Notes: a model not told the origin generated them from the sequence alone. Shown: positions 25,929 to 37,574, counted from the first letter of the stretch. The stretch: 51,566 nucleotides of DNA from Rhodanobacter sp. 67-28 (GCA_001898415.1 MKTU01000047.1:15707-67272); one strand, 5' to 3'. Translations and numbers: made by a program.

Positions 25929-28043
25929 ATGGCCACGCGCAACGCCCGTCCCGTTTCTCCCGCCATTGCCGACCCCGGCATCGCGCCGCTCGCCACGTTG
26001 CCCGGCGTGGGCCCGGCGCTGGTCGCGTCGCTGGGCAAGCTCGGCCTGACGCGGGTGCAGGATCTGTGGTTCCACCTGCCGTTGCGCTACGAGGACAAGA
26101 CGCGCATCACCGCGATCGCGGACTTGCGCGCAGGGGAACGCGCGCAGGTCGAGGGCGTGGTCGAGGCCGTCGAGCGCGGCTTCCGCCATCGCCCGCAACT
26201 CAAGGTGGCGATCGGCGACGCCAGCGCGCAGACCCTGCTGCTGCGCTTCTTCCATTTCAATCGCGCGCAGGCCGAACAACTGGTGCGGGGCACGCGGCTG
26301 CTCTGCTACGGCGAGGTGCGCCACGCCGCGCAGGGGCTGGAGATGGTGCACCCGAGCTACCAGCGTCTGGGTGGCAGCGAAGCCTCGGTGGTCGACGAGC
26401 AGCTCAGTCCGGTGTATCCCACTACCGAGGGCCTGGGCCAGAAGCGCCTGGTCGCGGTGATTGGCAAGGCACTGGCCCTGCTGCCGCCGGCCGGGCAACT
26501 GGAGCTTATTCCGCCGGCGCTGTGCCGCACGCACGGCCTGACCTCGCTGCGCGATGCGCTGCTCTACGTGCACCGGCCACCGCCGGACGCGCACCTGGGC
26601 CAGTTGCTGCTCGGTCGCCACCCGGCCCAGCAGCGGCTCGCCTTCGAGGAGTTGCTGACCCAGCACCTTGGCCTCAAGCGCCTGCGCGCCGTGGTGCGGC
26701 AACGCCGTGCGCCGGTGCTGGGCGCACCGCGGCAGCTGCATCGGCAATTGCTGCGCGCATTGCCGTTCCGCCTCACCGCGGCGCAGCAGCGCGTGAGCGA
26801 GGAGGTCGCGCGCGACCTGGCGCAGGCCCAGCCGATGCTGCGCCTGGTGCAGGGCGACGTCGGCAGCGGCAAGACCGTGGTGGCCGCGCTGGCCACGCTG
26901 GCCGCGGTGCACGCGGGCTACCAGACCGCCCTGATGGCACCGACCGAATTGCTGGCCGAGCAGCATCTGCGCAACTTCCGGCAGTGGTTGCAGCCGCTGG
27001 GCATCGAGGTGGAATGGCTGGCCGGCAAGGTCACCGGCAAGACACGCCGGCAGGCGCTGGCCCGCGTGGCCGACGGCGCGGCGGTGGTGATCGGCACGCA
27101 CGCCTTGATGCAGGAGGGCGTGGCATTTGCGCGGCTGGGCCTGGTGATCGTCGACGAGCAGCACCGCTTCGGCGTGCAGCAGCGGCTGGCATTGCACGAG
27201 AAGGGCCGCCAGGACCGACTGGTGCCGCATCAACTGGTGCTCACCGCCACGCCGATTCCGCGCACGCTGGCGATGAGCGCGTATGCCGATCTCGACGTCT
27301 CGTCGATCGACGAATTGCCGCCCGGACGCACGCCGGTGCAGACCATCGCGGTATCCAATGCGCGCCGCGCCGAAGTGATCGAGCGCATCCATGCCGCCTG
27401 CGCCGAGGGGCGGCAGGTGTACTGGGTGTGCACCCTGATCGAGGAATCCGAGCAGCTGCGCGCGCAGGCGGCCGAAGTCGCCCACGCCGAGTTGTGCGCG
27501 GCGCTGGAGGGCTTTGCCGTGGGTCTGATCCACGGCCGCATGAAGGCAAAGGACAAGCAGGCGGTGATGGACGCGTTCAAGGCCGGCGAGCTGGCCGTGC
27601 TGGTGGCCACCACGGTGATCGAGGTCGGCGTCGACGTGCCCAATGCCAGCCTGATGGTGATCGAGAACAGCGAGCGGCTTGGCCTGGCACAGCTGCACCA
27701 GTTGCGCGGTCGTGTCGGGCGCGGCGCGGTGGCCTCCAACTGCGTGCTGCTGTATCAACCGCCGCTGGGCCAGCTCGCGCGCGAGCGCCTGCAGGTCATG
27801 CGCGAAACCAGCGACGGCTTCCGCATCGCCGAGAAGGATCTGGAACTGCGTGGCCCCGGTGAAGTGCTCGGCACCCGCCAGACCGGCCAGCTCGCCTTCC
27901 GCATCGCCGACCTGTCGCGCGACGCGCACCTGCTGCCCGCGGTGCAGGCGGTGGGCGAGCGCATGCTGGCCGAGTTCCCCGACCAGACCAGCCGGTTGAT
28001 CGAGCGCTGGATCGGCGGCGCCGCGCGGTTCGCAGATGCGTGA
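25929..28043 (+). CDS. recG: ATP-dependent DNA helicase RecG
   Basis: Branch-migration helicase that remodels stalled forks and Holliday junctions. 704 aa against 693 in E. coli. An N-terminal wedge/OB domain (DLWFHLPLRYEDKT, LLLRFFHFNRAQ) precedes helicase motifs: Walker A GDVGSGKTVVA, motif II DEQHRFG, motif III TATPIPRTLA, and later VATTVIEVGVDVPNA and QLRGRVGRG. ATG 25929 preferred; TTG 25920 would add three residues. A 951-codon antisense open frame here is a GC artefact. Confidence 0.96.
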   Translation: MATRNARPVSPAIADPGIAPLATLPGVGPALVASLGKLGLTRVQDLWFHLPLRYEDKTRITAIADLRAGERAQVEGVVEAVERGFRHRPQLKVAIGDASAQTLLLRFFHFNRAQAEQLVRGTRLLCYGEVRHAAQGLEMVHPSYQRLGGSEASVVDEQLSPVYPTTEGLGQKRLVAVIGKALALLPPAGQLELIPPALCRTHGLTSLRDALLYVHRPPPDAHLGQLLLGRHPAQQRLAFEELLTQHLGLKRLRAVVRQRRAPVLGAPRQLHRQLLRALPFRLTAAQQRVSEEVARDLAQAQPMLRLVQGDVGSGKTVVAALATLAAVHAGYQTALMAPTELLAEQHLRNFRQWLQPLGIEVEWLAGKVTGKTRRQALARVADGAAVVIGTHALMQEGVAFARLGLVIVDEQHRFGVQQRLALHEKGRQDRLVPHQLVLTATPIPRTLAMSAYADLDVSSIDELPPGRTPVQTIAVSNARRAEVIERIHAACAEGRQVYWVCTLIEESEQLRAQAAEVAHAELCAALEGFAVGLIHGRMKAKDKQAVMDAFKAGELAVLVATTVIEVGVDVPNASLMVIENSERLGLAQLHQLRGRVGRGAVASNCVLLYQPPLGQLARERLQVMRETSDGFRIAEKDLELRGPGEVLGTRQTGQLAFRIADLSRDAHLLPAVQAVGERMLAEFPDQTSRLIERWIGGAARFADA

Positions 28044-28107
28044 GCGGTCATCGGCAGTCGCCCCCCGCCGTTTCATCCCATAAACTGGACGGCTGGACAG
28101 GAACCCG

Positions 28108-29049
28108 ATGCACATGACCAAGCCGCAACTCCTGATCGACACCGATCCCGGCGTCGACGACGCCCTCGCCATCCTGATGGCCGCCGCGCATGCCGATATT
28201 GCCGGCCTCGGCATTGCCGCCGGCAACGTCGGCCTGGAGCACACCCTGCGCAACGCACGCACGCTGGTCGACCTGCTTGGCCTGGCCACGCCGGTGTTCG
28301 CCGGTTGCGCCATGCCGCTGGTGCGTGCGCCGGAGGAAGATGCCGCGTTCGTGCATGGGCGTGACGGTTTCGGCGACGTCGGCTTCGCCGAGCCCGGCGC
28401 CGCGGTCGCCGCCGAGTCCGCTGCGCTGGCGCTGCTGCGCCTGACCCTCGAGCGTCCCGGCGAGCTGACCCTGGTGGCACTGGCGCCACTGACCAACCTG
28501 GCGCTGGCGCTGCGGCTCGACCCCGGCCTGCCGCAGCGGGTGAAGCGGCTGGTGGTGATGGGCGGCGCGGTGACCGGCCACGGCAATACCGGCAAGGTGC
28601 CGACCGAGTTCAACATCGGTTTCGACCCCGAGGCTGCGCACGTCGTGTTCGAGGCGTTCCCGTCGTTCGACCTGGTGGACTGGGAGGCAACCCTGCGCCA
28701 CGCCTTCGACGACGCGGAGTTCGACCGCTGGCTCGCTGCCGGTGACCGGCGCGCGGCGTTCTTCGGCAAGATCGCGGCGACCGCGCGGGGCTACAACGCC
28801 AAACACGACCGCCACGGGCTGGTGGCGGCCGATGCGCTGGCGATGGCGGTCGCGCTCGACCCGACCATCGTCACCCGCAGCGAACGCCGCGCGGTCGCGG
28901 TAGAGCTGGACGGCCGCCTGACCCGCGGCGCCACCGTGGTCGACTGGAAAGGGCGCCTGGGCCGGCCGGCGCAGGCCAACATCGTGCTGGAGGTCGACCA
29001 CACCCGCTTTGCCGCGATGGTGCAGCGCGCGCTGGGGGTGCCCGGCTGA
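28108..29049 (+). CDS. inosine-uridine preferring nucleoside hydrolase
   Basis: Ca2+-dependent N-ribohydrolase that splits ribonucleosides to base plus ribose. 313 aa. The Asp cluster [14 protein letters not shown] at residues 11-24 binds calcium and ribose. [12 protein letters not shown] and VVMGGAV in the middle, FNIGFDPEA (a typical NxxxDPEA block) and a C-terminal [11 protein letters not shown] with the last Asp ligand are all present. The base specificity cannot be read from sequence. Its start ATG 28108 lies 64 nt after recG, so co-transcription is possible. MTK at 28114 is an alternative start. Confidence 0.9.
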   Translation: MHMTKPQLLIDTDPGVDDALAILMAAAHADIAGLGIAAGNVGLEHTLRNARTLVDLLGLATPVFAGCAMPLVRAPEEDAAFVHGRDGFGDVGFAEPGAAVAAESAALALLRLTLERPGELTLVALAPLTNLALALRLDPGLPQRVKRLVVMGGAVTGHGNTGKVPTEFNIGFDPEAAHVVFEAFPSFDLVDWEATLRHAFDDAEFDRWLAAGDRRAAFFGKIAATARGYNAKHDRHGLVAADALAMAVALDPTIVTRSERRAVAVELDGRLTRGATVVDWKGRLGRPAQANIVLEVDHTRFAAMVQRALGVPG

Positions 29050-29059
29050 ACCCCCGTGC

Positions 29060-29089
29060 TTGCGCGTTCCCGGCGTTGCTCGCTACAAT
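29060..29089 (+). promoter_or_regulatory. putative sigma70 promoter of rpmE2
   Basis: TTGCGC (29060-29065), an 18-bp spacer, and TACAAT (29084-29089). The predicted transcript starts about 29096 and gives a leader of about 28 nt with no clear Shine-Dalgarno. I looked for a Zur-type palindrome and did not see one. Confidence 0.55.
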
Positions 29090-29123
29090 GCCGCTCTTTT
29101 CACCGCCGCATTCAGAGTCTGTC

Positions 29124-29378
29124 ATGAAAGCCGATACCCATCCGAACTACGCCCCGGTGGTGTTCCAGGATCTGTCGTCCGATTTCTCGTTCCTCACCCG
29201 GTCGACCATGTCCAGCAAGGAAACCGTCAAGTGGGAAGACGGCAATGAGTACCCGCTGATCAAGGTGGATATCTCCAGCCATTCGCACCCGTTCTACACG
29301 GGCAAGCAGAAGACCCTGGACGTGGGTGGCCGCGTGGACAAGTTCCGCCGCCGCTACGCCGGTTCGGTCAAGGAATAA
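29124..29378 (+). CDS. rpmE2: 50S ribosomal protein L31 type B (zinc-independent)
   Basis: An 84-aa bL31B. It has no cysteine at all, so it lacks the zinc ribbon of the C+ form and can replace that form under zinc limitation. Conserved blocks are [39 protein letters not shown] and [12 protein letters not shown] 29124 gives the standard length; the frame reaching 29076 adds unrelated residues. The gene has its own promoter and a strong terminator at 29420-29456. Confidence 0.95.
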   Translation: MKADTHPNYAPVVFQDLSSDFSFLTRSTMSSKETVKWEDGNEYPLIKVDISSHSHPFYTGKQKTLDVGGRVDKFRRRYAGSVKE

Positions 29379-29419
29379 ACCCTTTTACCTCCGCTCCCTC
29401 CGGGTTGCGGGCGGTTCGA

Positions 29420-29456
29420 GACACGGGGCAGGCGCAGGCTTGCCCCGTGTCTTTTT
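29420..29456 (+). terminator. intrinsic terminator of rpmE2
   Basis: GACACGGGGCA (29420-29430) and TGCCCCGTGTC (29441-29451) form a perfect 11-bp GC-rich stem with a 10-nt loop, followed by TTTTT (29452-29456). Confidence 0.9.
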
Positions 29457-29504
29457 CGTGCCCGGCGTACGACCATTCGCCATCGAATGCGCGACCGCCG
29501 TTGT

Positions 29505-29512
29505 GCGATAAT
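29505..29512 (+). promoter_or_regulatory. putative extended -10 promoter of gltA
   Basis: TGCGATAAT (29504-29512) is a TGn-extended -10 element. No good -35 lies 17 bp upstream, so activation by a regulator is possible. The inferred start near 29519 leaves a long leader before the GTG start at 29694. Confidence 0.45.
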
Positions 29513-29693
29513 GGGCAGTGGCCCGATGCCTGCAGCAGAGTGGCGCAAGTCTTCGCGGAGCTTGTTCCAGCCGGTTTCCGGCATCGGTTGCGTCGCGTGC
29601 TTTCCCCGGCTGCCGACATCCACCCTTTCCCTTGCCGCGCGATGACGTCCCCACCGTCGTCGCCGGCGACGAACCACATGCGAGGAGGTTTCC

Positions 29694-30989
<1,296 letters not shown>

Positions 30990-31019
30990 TTCACCGCTTG
31001 GGCTGATCCTCGGTTTCGC

Positions 31020-31052
31020 GCAGAACGCCCCGGCCCGGCCGGGGCGTTCTGC
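31020..31052. terminator. bidirectional terminator between gltA and the convergent 31071 gene
   Basis: GCAGAACGCCCCGG (31020-31033) pairs with CCGGGGCGTTCTGC (31039-31052) around a 5-nt loop. No long T run on either strand, but the position in the 81-nt convergent gap supports a shared terminator role. Confidence 0.7.
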
Positions 31053-31070
31053 ATCTGGCGCTCGGCGCGG

Positions 31071-31745
31071 TCAGCGCAACGCGGCGCGCAGGCGCTGTTC
31101 GAAGCCCTCGTCGGCATCGTCCTCGGCCAGCAGCATCTCCACCTGGGCCAGCGCGGCGCGGCGCATCGGCCGGTCGTCGGTGCGATCCAGCGGCGCCTGG
31201 CGCAGCGCGTTGCGCGGCAGCACGGTGAGGTCGAACGGCACGGCGTCGGCGGCGAACAGCAGCACCGGGTACTCGGGCTGCTCGGTGCGGCTGTAGCGCA
31301 GGCGGCGCACCTGCATTTCCAGCGGCACGCCGTGCTCGCGCAGGAAGCGCACCACCGCTTCGGCATCGTCGCTGTACACGTGCAGGCACACCGCCGAATG
31401 CATGTCGGCGGTGCCGTCGAGCACGGCGCCGACCAGGCGCGGTTCGAACGGGGCGAGGAAGGTCATCGCCTCGACCGCCGCCTCGCGCCGCTGGCGCAGC
31501 AGCTGGGGTTGGCTGTCGCCGAGGAACAGGCGCTGGTGTTCGCGCAGCGCCTGTTCGATCTCGAGGTTGCGCGGCAGCGCCTGGCTGTCGAGTATGCCCA
31601 GCCGTTCGGCGGCCTTGAGCTTGGCATGGTGGAAATTGCGGATGCCGTGCTCGCTCATCAGCCGGGCCGCTTCCTGGGCCACGCGCAGGCGATTGCGTTG
31701 CAGCCGGTCATGGGCGTGGATGCGGTGGTGTTCGCCTCGGGACAT
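31071..31745 (-). CDS. conserved hypothetical protein, possible nucleotidyltransferase-like fold
   Basis: 224 aa, cytosolic, no signal or membrane segment. I do not recognise a named family with certainty. The N-terminal half is helical and basic (RLQRNRLRVAQEAARLMSEHGI, split as RLRVAQEAARLM and SEHGI), with LPRNLEIEQALREHQRLFLG near residues 57-76, a pattern I associate with a conserved proteobacterial family of unknown function. The C-terminal half (VGAVLDGTADMHSAVCLHVY, then EMQVRRLRYS) has an alternating strand-helix pattern with an Asp pair, reminiscent of nucleotidyltransferases; this is inference. ATG 31745 has a GAGGAG 7 nt upstream. It is downstream of mrcA on the same strand, 57 nt away. 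Confidence 0.7.
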   Translation of the reverse strand: MSRGEHHRIHAHDRLQRNRLRVAQEAARLMSEHGIRNFHHAKLKAAERLGILDSQALPRNLEIEQALREHQRLFLGDSQPQLLRQRREAAVEAMTFLAPFEPRLVGAVLDGTADMHSAVCLHVYSDDAEAVVRFLREHGVPLEMQVRRLRYSRTEQPEYPVLLFAADAVPFDLTVLPRNALRQAPLDRTDDRPMRRAALAQVEMLLAEDDADEGFEQRLRAALR

Positions 31746-31802
31746 GACGCACTCCTCGACATTGGATGGCGGCGTCCGGGAGCGGCGTCGCCTGCCCCCG
31801 GG

Positions 31803-34334
31803 TCAGAAGATCTCGTAGGCGTGCTGCTTGTCCTGCTCCTTCTGCTGGGCGGCCTGGCTGCGCAGGCGGTCGACGTCTTCCACCTTGAACATCTCGTTCA
31901 TGCCGTTGGGGTCGTCCGCACCGGTCGGCAGGCCGCTTTCGCGGTTGATCCATACCGTACTGATTCCGGGCGGCATCGGCAACGTGCTGGGCGGCAGCCC
32001 CTTCAGCGCCGCGCCCATGTACTGCATCCACACCGGCAAGGCCGCCTTGGCGCCGAACTCGCCGCGGCCGAGCGAGCTGTAGTCGTCGAAACCCACCCAG
32101 ACCGCGGTGGACAACTCGCCGTCGAAGCCGACGAACCAGGCATCGCGATGGTCATTGGTGGAGCCGGTCTTGCCGGCCAGGTCGGGGCGCTCCAGCGCGC
32201 GCGCGGCCGAACCGGTGCCGCGCAGGATCACGTCCTTCATCAGCGAGGTGATCAGGTAGTCGTTGCGCGGACCGATCACCCGCGGGGCGAGCACCGGCGC
32301 ATGCCGGGCGCCGTCGTGGATGTCGGCCGGCAGCACCGCATCGCCGACACCGTCGACACTCTCCGACTCGGCGGGCGCGTCGGTGCTGCCGGCGGTCGCC
32401 AGGCGATTGGCCGGCGGCCGGGTCATGTCCGGCGGCGGCGGGCCGGGCGGGCGCGTGTCGAGCAGGCGTTCCTGGCAGTTGCGGCAGGCGCGGGCGGGAT
32501 TGGCCAGGTACACCGGCTTGCCGTCGCGGTCGTCGATCTCGTGAATGAAATACGGCGTGACCAGGTAGCCGCCGTTGGCGAACACGGCGTAGCCGCGCGC
32601 CATGCCCATCGGCGAGACCGAGGCGGTGCCCAGCGCCATCGACAGGTTGGCCGGGATCGCGTCCTGCGAGAACCCGAAGCGGGTGGCGTATTCGCGCATG
32701 TAGCTCACCCCGATGGCATCCAGCAGTCGCACCGAGACCAGGTTCTTCGATTGCACCAGCGCCTCGCGCAGGCGCATCGGGCCGGCGAACTTGCCGTCGT
32801 CGTTGGACGGCGTCCAGATGCCGTTGGGGCGCGAGGGGTCGGGCAGCGCCAGCGGTGCGTCGTTGACGATCGAGGCCGGGGTGAAGCCGCGATCGAAAGC
32901 GGCGGAATAGAGGTACGGTTTGAAACTCGAACCCGGCTGGCGCGCGGCCATCACGGCGCGGTTGAACTTGCTGCGGTTGAAGTTGAAGCCGCCCACCAGG
33001 GCCTCGATCGCGCCATCTTCCGGATTGAGCGAGACCAGCCCGCCCTGCACGGCGGGTATCTGCGCCAGCTGCCAGTTGCCCTTCTCGTCGCGGGCCAGGC
33101 GGATGACGTCGCCGCGCTTGAGCACGGCATCGACCCGCGTGGGCGCGGCGCCGACGCGGCTGTCGCTGATGTGCGGCCGAGCCCATTTCACCGCGTCGAG
33201 GTCGAGCCGGGCGCTCTCGTGACTGGACAGGTACACGCTGGCATGGTCGGCGTCGCTGCTGATGACCAGTCCCGGCTGCATACCCGAGACGCTGCCGTAA
33301 CTGGCCAGCACCTGGTCGAAATCCGCCTCGCCGGCGCCCTCGGCCAGCTCCTTGTGCGCCTCCGGCCCACGCCAGCCATGGCGGTGGTCGTAGGCGACCA
33401 GGCCGTCGCGCAGGGCGTCCACCGCCTCCTGCTGGCGCATGCTCTGCACCGTGGTGCGGACCACGTAGCCTTCGGTCAGGGCGTCATTGCCGAGGCGGTC
33501 GAGCACCTGCCGGCGCACCATCTCGGCGAGGTAGGGCGCGTCGACCTCGATCGGCTGCTCGTGGGCAAAGGCGCGATTCGGCTCGGCCACCGCCTGTTCG
33601 TACACTGCCTGGGTGATGTAGTTGTGCCGCAGCATCTCGCCGAGCACCCAGTTGCGCCGTGCCATCTCGCGCTTGGGGCTGTTGATCGGATTGACCGCCG
33701 AGGGCAGCTGGAAAGTGGAGGCGATCGCCGCGCATTCGGCCACGGTGAGCTGGTCCAGCGTCTTGCCGTAGTAGTACTCAGCCGCCGCCGCCACGCCATA
33801 GGAACGATGGCCGAGGAACATCTTGTTGAGGTAGAGCTCCAGGATCTGGTCCTTGGTCAGCTCGTGCTCGATGCGCAGCGCGATGAAGATCTCGGTAAGT
33901 TTGCGCGAGTACAGCTTTTCCGGGCTCAGGAAGAAGTTGCGCGCCACCTGCTGGGTGATGGTGGAGCCGCCGGGTCCCTTGTCGCCGCCGGTGATGATCA
34001 CGTGCCAGCCGGCCCGGGCGATGCCGCGCCAGTCCACGCCGGGGTGGTGGTAGAAGTCGGCGTCCTCCGCCGACAGCACCGCGTGCTTGAGCCGGTCGGG
34101 CACCTCGGCGATGTCCACCGGGATGCGCCGGGTTTCGCCGAAAGTCGCGATGAGCTTGCCATCGGCGCTCAGCACGCGCAGCGGCACCTGCATGTGATAG
34201 TCCTTGAGCACCGCCACCGAGGGCAGCCGGGGAGCTATCAACCAGTACGCCACGCCTGTCGCGAGCACTGCCAGAAGCAAACCGGAAAAGGCCAGGAGCA
34301 GTGCCCAGCGCAACAAACGCTTGAAAATTCGCAT
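31803..34334 (-). CDS. mrcA: penicillin-binding protein 1A (bifunctional transglycosylase/transpeptidase)
   Basis: Polymerises and cross-links peptidoglycan on the periplasmic face. 843 aa with one N-terminal anchor helix (residues 8-32). The GT51 domain holds the catalytic Glu in SAEDADFYHHPGVDW and GGSTITQQVARN. An OB-like insert follows, then the transpeptidase with SSFKP (SxxK), SKN (SxN) and KTGST (KTG). The C-terminal tail is short. Divergent from pilM across 254 nt, the normal arrangement in gammaproteobacteria. TATACT at 34376-34371 (minus) is a candidate -10. Confidence 0.96.
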   Translation of the reverse strand: MRIFKRLLRWALLLAFSGLLLAVLATGVAYWLIAPRLPSVAVLKDYHMQVPLRVLSADGKLIATFGETRRIPVDIAEVPDRLKHAVLSAEDADFYHHPGVDWRGIARAGWHVIITGGDKGPGGSTITQQVARNFFLSPEKLYSRKLTEIFIALRIEHELTKDQILELYLNKMFLGHRSYGVAAAAEYYYGKTLDQLTVAECAAIASTFQLPSAVNPINSPKREMARRNWVLGEMLRHNYITQAVYEQAVAEPNRAFAHEQPIEVDAPYLAEMVRRQVLDRLGNDALTEGYVVRTTVQSMRQQEAVDALRDGLVAYDHRHGWRGPEAHKELAEGAGEADFDQVLASYGSVSGMQPGLVISSDADHASVYLSSHESARLDLDAVKWARPHISDSRVGAAPTRVDAVLKRGDVIRLARDEKGNWQLAQIPAVQGGLVSLNPEDGAIEALVGGFNFNRSKFNRAVMAARQPGSSFKPYLYSAAFDRGFTPASIVNDAPLALPDPSRPNGIWTPSNDDGKFAGPMRLREALVQSKNLVSVRLLDAIGVSYMREYATRFGFSQDAIPANLSMALGTASVSPMGMARGYAVFANGGYLVTPYFIHEIDDRDGKPVYLANPARACRNCQERLLDTRPPGPPPPDMTRPPANRLATAGSTDAPAESESVDGVGDAVLPADIHDGARHAPVLAPRVIGPRNDYLITSLMKDVILRGTGSAARALERPDLAGKTGSTNDHRDAWFVGFDGELSTAVWVGFDDYSSLGRGEFGAKAALPVWMQYMGAALKGLPPSTLPMPPGISTVWINRESGLPTGADDPNGMNEMFKVEDVDRLRSQAAQQKEQDKQHAYEIF

Positions 34335-34501
34335 GGTGTGGATAGCGAGACCTGAGTCAAAGCATGACAGAGTATAGATGTAGCAACATGCTCGTCAGGC
34401 AACCGAGGACGGCTCCGCAAAGCAAGAGGCGCGCCAGCCGGGCAAGCTCTGCAAATGTGGTGGACATCACGCCAATTACTTGAGAAAGTTCCTGTAGACC
34501 G

Positions 34502-35646
<1,145 letters not shown>

Positions 35647-35647
<1 letters not shown>

Positions 35648-36366
35648 TGGCACACGTCAACCTACTTCCGTGGCGCGCGGAGCGGCGCAAGCAGCGCGAA
35701 CGCGAGTTCTACATGCAGCTGGCCGCCGCTTTCGTGGCCGCCGTGCTGCTGCTGCTGCTGTGGATCTTCTGGATGGACCAGCGCATCGACAACCAGAACG
35801 ACCGCAACGCCTACCTGCAGACCGAAATCAAGCAGCTGGACGTGCGCATCGCCAAGATCAAGGACCTGGAAAAAGTGCGCGAGCACCTGCTGGCGCGCAA
35901 GCAGATCATCGAGCAGTTGCAGGCCGATCGCTCGCAGATGGTGCACCTGTTCGACGAACTGGTGAAAACCATCCCGACCAGTGCGCGGCTGACCGCGCTC
36001 AAGCAGAGCGGCCAGTCGATGTCGCTCGACGGCGTGGCGCAGTCCAACGCCAGCGTCGCCGAGTACATGCGCAACATCGAGTCCTCGCCGTGGATGGGCC
36101 ATGCGGACCTGCGCAAGACCGAAAACACCCATGATGCGACCCGCATGCCCTACCAGTTCGGCCTCAACGTGACGCTGAGCCGGCCCAAGACCGACGAGGT
36201 CGACCCGACCAAGGCGCAGGTGGAACCGACTACCTCCACGGCCACGCCGGCCGTACCTGCAGCGCTCAACGCGCCGCCGGCCAGCGCGACCTCCGCCACG
36301 GCCAGGTCAACGCCGGAAGTCACGCCCACCCCTGCCGCCGCTGCCAAGGGAGGTGCCGGATCATGA
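35647..36366 (+). CDS. pilN: type IV pilus alignment protein PilN, with a long Pro/Ala/Thr-rich tail
   Basis: A bitopic inner-membrane protein: a short cytosolic N-terminus (MAHVNLLPWRAERRKQRE) carrying the conserved INLLPWR-like PilM-binding motif, one membrane helix (about residues 22-42), a coiled coil and a periplasmic ferredoxin-like domain. At 239 aa it is longer than the usual 190-200. About 55 residues at the C-terminus (after the TLSRPKTDEVDP segment) are low-complexity Ala/Pro/Thr/Ser. The tail is in frame and ends within the pilO overlap (ATGA). Its role is unknown. Confidence 0.93.
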
Positions 36367-37013
36367 GTTTCTTCAGCGATCTGCAAAACCTCGACAAGAA
36401 CAACGTCGGCGGCTGGCCGCAGTCGGTCAAGATCTTCTTCACCGTGCTGGTCCTCGCGGTGGTGCTGCTGGTGGGCTGGTACTTCATCGTCAGCGACCAG
36501 CAGGACAGTCTCGACACGCTGGCCACCAAGGAGAACAGCCTCAAGCAGGAGTTCTCCACCAAGCAGGCCAAGTCGGTCAATCTCGAGGCGCTGGAGCAGC
36601 AGCTCAACGAGATGCAGGACATGCTGCGCCAGTTGCTGCGCCAGCTGCCCAGCAAGACCGAGATGCCCGAGTTGCTGATCGACATCTCGCAGACCGCGCA
36701 GGCCGCGGGGCTGGAGAGTGACCTGTTCGTGCCAGGCGCGGAAACGCCCAAGGACTTCTACGCGGAGAGACCGATCGCCTTGAAGTTCACCGGCACCTAC
36801 CATCAGTTCGGCACCTTCATCAGCGGCGTGGCTTCGCTGCCGCGAGTGGTCATCCTCACCATGCACGACGTCTCGCTGACGCCGAAGGCGCCGACCAAGG
36901 CGGGCACCGCTGGCACCGGACAACTGGTGCTGGAGGGCACGGTCAAGACCTACCGCTATCTCGATGACGACGAAAGCGCTGCCGCGGCAACCAAGGCGGG
37001 GGCGAAGAAATGA
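36363..37013 (+). CDS. pilO: type IV pilus alignment protein PilO
   Basis: 216 aa. Inner-membrane helix at about residues 21-43 (FFTVLVLAVVLLVGWYFIV), a coiled coil (residues 48-95) and a periplasmic domain of the PilO family (LLIDISQTAQAAGLESDLFV and FTGTYHQFGTFISGVASLPR). It pairs with PilN and binds PilP. Overlaps pilN and pilP by 4 nt each. Confidence 0.94.
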   Translation: MSFFSDLQNLDKNNVGGWPQSVKIFFTVLVLAVVLLVGWYFIVSDQQDSLDTLATKENSLKQEFSTKQAKSVNLEALEQQLNEMQDMLRQLLRQLPSKTEMPELLIDISQTAQAAGLESDLFVPGAETPKDFYAERPIALKFTGTYHQFGTFISGVASLPRVVILTMHDVSLTPKAPTKAGTAGTGQLVLEGTVKTYRYLDDDESAAAATKAGAKK

Positions 37014-37555
37014 TGAACAAGTCGATTGCCCGCAAGTCCGCCGGCGTGACGCGGCTGCTGCTGATCCTGCTGGCTGTGCTGGTTCTGGCCGGTTGCACCC
37101 GCGGCATGTCCGACCTGCGCACCTGGGTCGCGCAGGAGAAGGCCAAGAAGGGTGCGCCGATTCCGCCGCTGCCCGTGATCAAGACCTTCGAGACGTTCAA
37201 GTACGAAGACCAGGACAAGCGTGATCCGTTCAGCCCCAGCACGGCCGAACTGCAGAACGACAACGCGACCAGCGGACCGCGGCCGGACGCCAACCGGGCC
37301 AAGGAGCCGCTGGAGATGTTCGCCCTCGACAGCCTCAAGATGGTCGGTACGGTCGGTGTCGGTCCGAAGATGGAGGTCCTGATCAAGGACCCGGGTGGTG
37401 TCATCCATCGCGTCCATGTGGGGGAATACATGGGACAGAACTACGGACACATCACCGCCATCAGCGAAGACCATGTCGATCTGGTCGAGTTGGTATCCAA
37501 CGGCAATGGTGGCTGGATGGAACGTCCCGCCAGCGTCGCACTCGGCGAGCAATAG
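37010..37555 (+). CDS. pilP: type IV pilus lipoprotein PilP
   Basis: 181 aa. The signal peptide ends in lipobox LAGC, so it is an inner-membrane lipoprotein that bridges PilNO to the PilQ secretin. The tail forms the PilP HR domain: DPFSPSTAE near residue 66, LDSLKMVGTVG and MEVLIKDPGGVIHRVHVGEYMG, with GQNYGHITAI. ATG 37010 overlaps the pilO stop; the next codon is also ATG. Confidence 0.94.
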   Translation: MMNKSIARKSAGVTRLLLILLAVLVLAGCTRGMSDLRTWVAQEKAKKGAPIPPLPVIKTFETFKYEDQDKRDPFSPSTAELQNDNATSGPRPDANRAKEPLEMFALDSLKMVGTVGVGPKMEVLIKDPGGVIHRVHVGEYMGQNYGHITAISEDHVDLVELVSNGNGGWMERPASVALGEQ

Positions 37556-37574
37556 GTACACAGGGGCAGATGCA

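Larger units (their letters stand above)
29379..29693 (+). other. rpmE2-gltA intergenic region (315 nt)
   Basis: It holds the rpmE2 terminator (29420-29456), a GATAAT extended -10 (29507-29512) and a leader of about 175 nt before gltA. In the leader CCGATGCC (29523-29530) can pair with GGCATCGG (29580-29587). No convincing small coding sequence was seen. Confidence 0.5.

Noticed and set aside
25914-28769. 951-codon open frame on the minus strand across recG and the nucleoside hydrolase gene
   Set aside because: It spans two clear plus-strand genes with full sets of motifs; the translated product is low-complexity His/Gln/Arg.
31332-34355. 1007-codon open frame on the plus strand opposite mrcA
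   Set aside because: PBP1A on the minus strand has every catalytic motif; the antisense product has no domain.
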